Part shown: positions 1-7,156 of the stretch, piece after piece
Position numbering within the stretch: the first letter of the stretch is position 1
How the letters are laid out: every line of letters starts with the position of its first letter
Assembly: GCA_029287555.1 (NCBI GenBank)
Contig: JARFQX010000221.1
Coordinates: 1-7,156, forward strand
Direction: 5' to 3'
Length of the DNA: 7,156 nucleotides
Source of the DNA: Rubripirellula sp.
GTDB lineage: Bacteria > Planctomycetota > Planctomycetia > Pirellulales > Pirellulaceae
Made by a program: the position numbers and the translations under genes
The notes under the pieces: generated by a model
What the model saw: the letters and a program-made list of their open reading frames with translations, nothing else
What the model was told of the DNA's origin: nothing
The model's database searches: none

Positions 1-558
1 GTATTGAAGCAATCCGCCGATTCGGTCCGCCCTTTCATACACCGTGACTTCGTGACCCGCCTGGTTCAATTGGTCGGCGGCGGTAAGTCCGGCTGGCCCG
101 CTACCGACGATCGCAACTCGCTTGCCGGTGCGCGACTCGGGAGGACGCGGTTTGATCCAGCCCTCGGCCCAAGCTCGATCCACGATTGCATTCTCAATGT
201 TCTTGATCGTTACCGGCGGGCTGGTAATGCCGAGCACGCAGGCACCCTCGCACGGGGCGGGGCAGGTGCGTCCGGTGAACTCGGGGAAATTATTGGTCTT
301 GTGCAACCGTTCGATGGCTTCCTTCCAACGATTGTTGTAAACCAGGTCATTCCACTCCGGAATCAAGTTTTCGATCGGACACCCCGTCGCCGATTGACAA
401 AACGGCACGCCACAGTCCATGCAACGGGCCCCTTGCTCAAGCAGTTGTTCGACTCGAGGCTCGGTGTAGATCTCGTCGTAATCATTGACTCGAACCACCG
501 GCAAACGCCACGGCACTTTCTTGCGATCAAACTCTTTGAATCCGGTTGGCTTTCCCAT
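1..558 (-). CDS. gltD: Glutamate synthase [NADPH] small (beta) subunit, N-terminal part, cut by window edge
   Basis: This is the electron-input subunit of bacterial glutamate synthase: it oxidises NADPH on FAD and passes electrons through iron-sulphur clusters to the large subunit. I translated 186 codons from the ATG at 558 to the window edge with no stop. The reading starts MGKPTGFKEFDR and shows the two cysteine groups of the family's Fe-S domain: C46-x2-C49-x4-C54-x5-C60 and C99-x3-C103-x3-C107. A Rossmann nucleotide-binding motif follows (VAIVGSGPAGL, residues 148-158), then the acidic end of the second strand (VYE, 173-175) and an IGG turn expected of the FAD site. Family members are about 480-500 aa, so some 60% is missing, including the NADPH-binding half. 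The gene follows gltB in the same direction after 124 bases. No clear Shine-Dalgarno sequence precedes the ATG. Identification is firm; NADPH rather than NADH is assumed from the family. Confidence 0.95.
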   Translation of the reverse strand, partial: MGKPTGFKEFDRKKVPWRLPVVRVNDYDEIYTEPRVEQLLEQGARCMDCGVPFCQSATGCPIENLIPEWNDLVYNNRWKEAIERLHKTNNFPEFTGRTCPAPCEGACVLGITSPPVTIKNIENAIVDRAWAEGWIKPRPPESRTGKRVAIVGSGPAGLTAADQLNQAGHEVTVYERADRIGGLLQY

Positions 559-624
559 TTCGGTTACTGCGTTGTGTGGGGATGGGGGACGTTCGTTTGG
601 GTGAGGACTTACCGGTGGTCAGTC

Positions 625-670
625 CCCAAGGCCCCGCTGCGATTCGCGCTAGGGCCAATCATGTCTTGGG
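625..670 (-). repeat. Imperfect nested hairpin in the gltB-gltD spacer
   Basis: The 124-base spacer between gltB and gltD contains nested inverted repeats. An outer pair is CCCAAG (625-630) with CTTGGG (665-670). A middle pair is GGCCC (630-634) with GGGCC (652-656), and around the centre lies GCG-ATT-CGC. Outer and middle stems share base 630, and several internal bases are unpaired, so the fold is imperfect. No T-run follows on the minus strand, so this is not a canonical intrinsic terminator. It could protect the 3' end of gltB mRNA or tune the GltB:GltD ratio, or be chance in GC-rich DNA. Confidence 0.3.
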
Positions 671-682
671 CCAATTCCTGGC

Positions 683-5257
<4,575 letters not shown>

Positions 5258-5387
5258 CGTTTCCAACTTTGTTGCCAAGTGTTTGCAGTGATTCCCTTCG
5301 CCTGGTCGGCCTCGGTGAGCAGGTAGGCTGCACGGGCAACGATGGTGATCACCCTTGTCCGCCGCCCTCGGCCCACGTCGGCTTGAC
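5258..5387 (-). promoter_or_regulatory. lysR-gltB spacer with a 10-base perfect palindrome
   Basis: This 130-base spacer is the only place outside the regulator gene itself where a dedicated gltB promoter could lie. It contains one perfect 10-base palindrome, GGTGATCACC (5344-5353), 34 bases after the regulator's stop codon and about 90 bases before the gltB start. I found no convincing -35/-10 pair and no stem plus T-run terminator. Either gltB is read through from the regulator transcript or its promoter is not recognisable by eye. The palindrome is short enough to be chance, and its role is unproven. Confidence 0.3.
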
Positions 5388-6362
5388 TCAGGCGACAACC
5401 GACTTTGCCGTCCCGGTGTCGATTGTGCCGCTTGCCACGGACAGCTTCCCGCTGCCGGATTTACCTCGGTTTCCCGATTCCAAAGGTCTGCCCAACAGCA
5501 GCGAGCCAAACTCGCTGGCGGCCCGGCTGAGACGACCTGAACGACGGAAGATAATGCCGAGCGGCCGCGTCATGCGCAACTCACGACATGCCACCACTCG
5601 TAATGAGCCATTCGCCGTCTCACGTCGCACCGCGGCCTCGGGAACAATCCCGATTCCCCGGTTGGCTTGAATCGCGCGAATCATCGAATCCGCGTTGTCA
5701 AACTCCATTCGAACGTTGACCTCAATGCCCGCGCGAGCCAGGCATTGATCGATCTCCTGACGAAGCTGCAACTGTCGATCGAACCCGATCATGTCGAGCC
5801 GCCGCAGTTGCGAAAGCGTCACCTCATGCTGAGATGCCAGAGAATGCTCAGCTGAACAAACAATCCGCATCGGCTCCTGCTGCCACAACACATACTGCAG
5901 CTGCTTCGTGCTCCGCGGAAAGCTGACCAAGCCGAAATCAACTTCCCCCTCGGTTGTCATTTCAAAAACGCGATCATTCGACCCGAATTCAGTCCGGATC
6001 TCGACTTCAGGATGGAGCCGGGCGAACGCTTCGGAAGCCTCCGGCATGTAGCTCAGACCCACCGAAACAATTGAGCCGACGGTGATCTGACCGCTGAGCT
6101 GCTCACTGGTGCTGCGGACTTCCCGCTGCAGCCGCTCGTAGCTACGCAGAATCCCCCTCAGACCACTCAGGTACGTCTTGCCCGCAGGGGTCAAGACCAG
6201 GGGACGTTTGGAGCGATCGATCAGCTGAACCCCAACCGATTCCTCCAAGTGCTGGATCGCTTGGCTAGCCGCACTCTGGGTCAAATGATGGATCGCCGCA
6301 GCCTTGGAAAAGCTGCGTTGCTCGGCGATCGTGCAGAAAAGCTCCAGCGTGCGGAAATGCAA
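5388..6362 (-). CDS. LysR-family transcriptional regulator upstream of gltBD
   Basis: A 324-aa LysR-type DNA-binding regulator. Residues 1-60 form the winged helix-turn-helix, with the family pattern LELFCTIAEQRSFSKAA (6-22), then TQSAASQAIQHLE (28-40) as the recognition region and RSKRPLVLTPAG (50-61) as the wing. A linker helix (about 62-90) leads into the periplasmic-binding-protein-like effector domain (about 91-292). A polar tail of about 31 residues, rich in Gly, Ser and Lys, begins near residue 294 and is longer than usual for the family. The start is TTG (6362-6360): an in-frame TAG lies only nine bases upstream, no ATG or GTG lies between, and the next residues match the usual family N-terminus. 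AGGG seven bases before the TTG is a plausible ribosome site. The gene is followed 130 bases later by gltB in the same direction. Control of gltBD, GltC-like, is inferred from position only; the effector is unknown, and CysB/CbbR-like roles are equally possible. Confidence 0.93.
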   Translation of the reverse strand: MHFRTLELFCTIAEQRSFSKAAAIHHLTQSAASQAIQHLEESVGVQLIDRSKRPLVLTPAGKTYLSGLRGILRSYERLQREVRSTSEQLSGQITVGSIVSVGLSYMPEASEAFARLHPEVEIRTEFGSNDRVFEMTTEGEVDFGLVSFPRSTKQLQYVLWQQEPMRIVCSAEHSLASQHEVTLSQLRRLDMIGFDRQLQLRQEIDQCLARAGIEVNVRMEFDNADSMIRAIQANRGIGIVPEAAVRRETANGSLRVVACRELRMTRPLGIIFRRSGRLSRAASEFGSLLLGRPLESGNRGKSGSGKLSVASGTIDTGTAKSVVA

Positions 6363-6371
6363 CCTTCGTCC

Positions 6372-6404
6372 CTATGAAGCCCCCAAACCACCCAGTATTA
6401 GCAT
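6372..6404 (-). other. Possible 10-codon leader ORF before the LysR gene
   Basis: An ATG at 6404 opens a 10-codon frame (MLILGGLGAS) that ends at TAG (6374-6372). It is in the same frame as the regulator, and its stop lies nine bases before the regulator's TTG start. AGGA eight bases before the ATG could serve as a ribosome site. Its start overlaps the palindrome at 6396-6412. It could couple or tune translation of the weakly initiated regulator, but so short a frame may be chance. If transcription starts downstream of 6395 it is not in the mRNA at all. Confidence 0.2.
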
Positions 6405-6412
6405 TACTAATA
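6396..6412. promoter_or_regulatory. Candidate LysR-type operator palindrome
   Basis: The 17-base sequence TATTAGCATTACTAATA pairs at seven of eight positions around a central base, with perfect six-base arms (TATTAG / CTAATA). It also contains TTA-N7-TAA. LysR-type proteins typically bind interrupted dyads of T-N11-A type, often in their own promoter. The site ends 33 bases before the TTG start of the LysR gene, the right place for autoregulation. It is an AT-rich island in GC-rich surroundings. On the minus strand it includes TGCTAATAC, which resembles an extended -10 element, so a bound regulator might cover a promoter. Binding by this particular regulator is inference. Confidence 0.5.
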
Positions 6413-6446
6413 TCCTGAACCCGGCATGAAATCGGATTAATGCAAC

Positions 6447-6475
6447 AAGTTAGGCAGCTCTGATTCCCGCGTCAA
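6447..6475 (-). promoter_or_regulatory. Candidate sigma-70-type promoter for the LysR gene
   Basis: On the minus strand TTGACG (6475-6470) matches five of six bases of the -35 consensus. It is followed by a 17-base spacer and TAACTT (6452-6447), a poor -10 with three of six matches. Transcription would begin near 6440, giving a leader of roughly 80 bases that carries the palindrome and the short leader ORF. The alternative is the extended -10-like TGCTAATAC inside the palindrome, for which I see no good -35. Planctomycete promoters are poorly defined, so this remains a candidate. Confidence 0.3.
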
Positions 6476-6621
6476 GTCGCTTTGCCAGCGGCGGCGACGA
6501 AAGGGTGCACCTCGCGGTTTGCGACTGGCACATGGTTTGTCGGAATGCGGGCCGGAGAATGCCGTAGAGCCCACGGAAAGCCCCCCCTCGCAAGGAGGTT
6601 GTCCGGGAATTCGAAGTAGGC

Positions 6622-6714
6622 CGAATCAAGCGAAGCGCCGATCCGGCATTGAACTTCGATTCAATGCCGAGCGAGAACCAACGCCGGATCGGCGTCGCTG
6701 CGCTCCTTGATCCG
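6622..6714. repeat. 93-base nested inverted repeat, possible structured RNA or mobile palindromic element
   Basis: Three sets of complementary arms are nested around a common centre. The inner hairpin is CGGCATTGAA (6644-6653) with TTCAATGCCG (6660-6669), a perfect 10-bp stem and six-base loop. The middle pair is CGCCGATCCGGC (6636-6647) with GCCGGATCGGCG (6683-6694), a perfect 12-bp stem. The outer pair is ATCAAG (6625-6630) with CTTGAT (6706-6711), with CG/CG beyond one mismatch. The inner and middle stems compete for bases 6644-6647, so two alternative folds exist. A further seven-base match, TCGAAGT (6611-6617) with ACTTCGA (6653-6659), could compete with the inner stem. There is no T-run on either strand, so it is not a simple terminator. 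It could be a REP-like element, a processing site between transcripts or a small RNA. Confidence 0.7.
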
Positions 6715-6752
6715 TCGAGAAGTCTCGCTGCCGAACGAATCAGGGAGCGACG

Positions 6753-6768
6753 GCCGGCATCCGCCGGC
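6753..6768 (-). terminator. GC-rich hairpin immediately after the small membrane protein gene
   Basis: GCCGGC (6753-6758), a four-base loop and GCCGGC (6763-6768) form a six-bp all-GC stem directly abutting the TGA stop of the small membrane protein gene (6771-6769). The T-run of a canonical intrinsic terminator is absent. It may still stabilise the mRNA 3' end or aid termination together with the larger inverted repeat about 40 bases further on. GCCGGC is self-complementary, so chance pairing in GC-rich DNA is possible. Confidence 0.3.
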
Positions 6769-7032
6769 TCAGCCCGCGGCCGACCCGTACCAACGCTTGG
6801 GGAGCGTGAAAGCATACAAAATCGTGATCCCGCCGGCACTGAGGAAGGCCCAGGGGAACCATTCTTTTGGCCGCCATTCGCGGGTGTTCGCCGAAGGAAT
6901 CCCGACCGGATTAAGAAAACTCTCGGCGTTGGTGCCGGACGCGGAGTAGAGGCTGGCACTGTCAATGACGAGGCATTCAAAGCCAAGAATGATCGCCATG
7001 ACGCCTAGAGCAATAAAGAGAGATCGCCACAT
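6769..7032 (-). CDS. Small two-helix membrane protein of unknown function
   Basis: An 87-aa protein starting at ATG 7032 and ending at TGA 6771-6769. The N-terminus MWRS precedes a hydrophobic helix (about 5-23, LFIALGVMAIILGFECLVI). A loop follows (24-57) containing FLNPVGIPSANTREWRPKEW, residues 39-58. A second hydrophobic helix (about 59-77) ends in the basic PKRW (78-81). The basic ends before helix 1 and after helix 2 suggest both termini in the cytoplasm and the loop outside. The loop is rich in Pro, Trp and charged residues and looks like a conserved motif rather than random sequence. I recall similar short proteins in planctomycete genomes but cannot check this. No catalytic residues or known domain are visible. 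GGGAAG 7-12 bases upstream is a weak ribosome site. It lies some 400 bases from the regulator, with structured DNA between, so is probably not co-transcribed with it. It could be a shadow frame, but its membrane layout and motif argue against that. Confidence 0.75.
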   Translation of the reverse strand: MWRSLFIALGVMAIILGFECLVIDSASLYSASGTNAESFLNPVGIPSANTREWRPKEWFPWAFLSAGGITILYAFTLPKRWYGSAAG

Positions 7033-7156
7033 TGGTCAACTTCCCACAGACGGAGAGGAATAGGAGGTTCAACGACTGGGATCGGCAAGTCCGAAGCCCA
7101 CTCGCCAACTGCAACTCGGCACCACACATTTCCCGCACAGCCGACACAACCCGGCG
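7033..7156. other. Upstream flank of the small membrane protein gene
   Basis: These 124 bases to the window edge contain no gene I can support. Two minus-strand frames run in from the edge and stop inside the small gene, at about 6980 and 7010; the third stops before it. None shows a recognisable protein. The 5' untranslated region and promoter of the small gene presumably lie here, but I see no clear -35/-10 pair. On the plus strand, AGGAGG (7062-7067) is not followed by a start codon. Confidence 0.4.

Larger units (their letters stand above)
6363..6768. other. 406-base non-coding region between the small membrane protein and the LysR gene
   Basis: No open frame here looks like a protein. 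The 178-aa minus-strand frame ending at 6450 overlaps the small membrane protein in another frame and is low-complexity (Arg, Ser, Pro, Ala). From high to low coordinate the stretch holds a GC-rich hairpin (6753-6768), a nested inverted repeat (6622-6714), about 140 bases with nothing I can name (roughly 6476-6621), a promoter candidate (6447-6475) and the palindrome (6396-6412) ahead of the regulator. Confidence 0.7.

Noticed and set aside
5258..5387. A glutamine riboswitch ahead of gltB
   Set aside because: The short spacer shows none of the conserved core I would expect of a glnA-type aptamer, and I could not draw a matching fold.
5258..5509. The 84-codon upstream extension of the gltB frame
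   Set aside because: It overlaps the 3' end of the LysR gene in another frame, has Arg/Cys/Ser-rich non-family sequence, and would push the amidotransferase cysteine to residue 111. The Met at 5257 places it at residue 27, within the usual propeptide range.
6450..6986. A 178-codon minus-strand frame across the non-coding region
   Set aside because: It overlaps most of the small membrane protein gene in a different frame, covers the nested inverted repeat, and is low-complexity with no recognisable motif.
7060..7070. AGGAGG on the plus strand as a ribosome site for a gene leaving the right edge
   Set aside because: No ATG, GTG or TTG follows at a usable distance on the plus strand, so there is nothing for it to serve.

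Overview
The window reads as a piece of a bacterial chromosome, probably from a planctomycete of the Rhodopirellula/Pirellulaceae kind. That placement is inferred from how the protein sequences look (recalled, not searched), the moderately high GC content and the weak or absent Shine-Dalgarno sequences. All genes I can support lie on the minus strand, so biological order runs from high to low coordinates: small membrane protein -> LysR-type regulator -> gltB -> gltD.

Region by region. 7033-7156 is the upstream flank of the first gene, with no gene I can support. 6769-7032 encodes an 87-residue two-helix membrane protein of unknown function. 6363-6768 is a 406-base non-coding stretch. It holds a GC-rich hairpin just after the small gene's stop, a striking 93-base nested inverted repeat (6622-6714), a candidate promoter (6447-6475) and an almost perfect 17-base palindrome (6396-6412) that fits a LysR-type operator. 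5388-6362 is the LysR-type regulator, which must start at a TTG codon. 5258-5387 is a 130-base spacer. 683-5257 is the complete large subunit of glutamate synthase (gltB, 1524 aa). 559-682 is a 124-base spacer with an imperfect hairpin. 1-558 is the first 186 codons of the small subunit (gltD), cut by the window edge.

How the genes work together. GltB hydrolyses glutamine and channels the ammonia onto 2-oxoglutarate. GltD supplies the electrons from NADPH through its iron-sulphur clusters. Together with glutamine synthetase they form the GS-GOGAT ammonium assimilation route. The regulator lies directly upstream in the same direction and is a natural candidate to control gltBD, as GltC does in Bacillus, although GltC is transcribed divergently. 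That regulatory link is inferred only from position.

The genes themselves are ordinary core metabolism, and I see no new multi-gene system here. The most interesting material is non-coding: the nested inverted repeat and the palindrome with an overlapping leader ORF ahead of the regulator.
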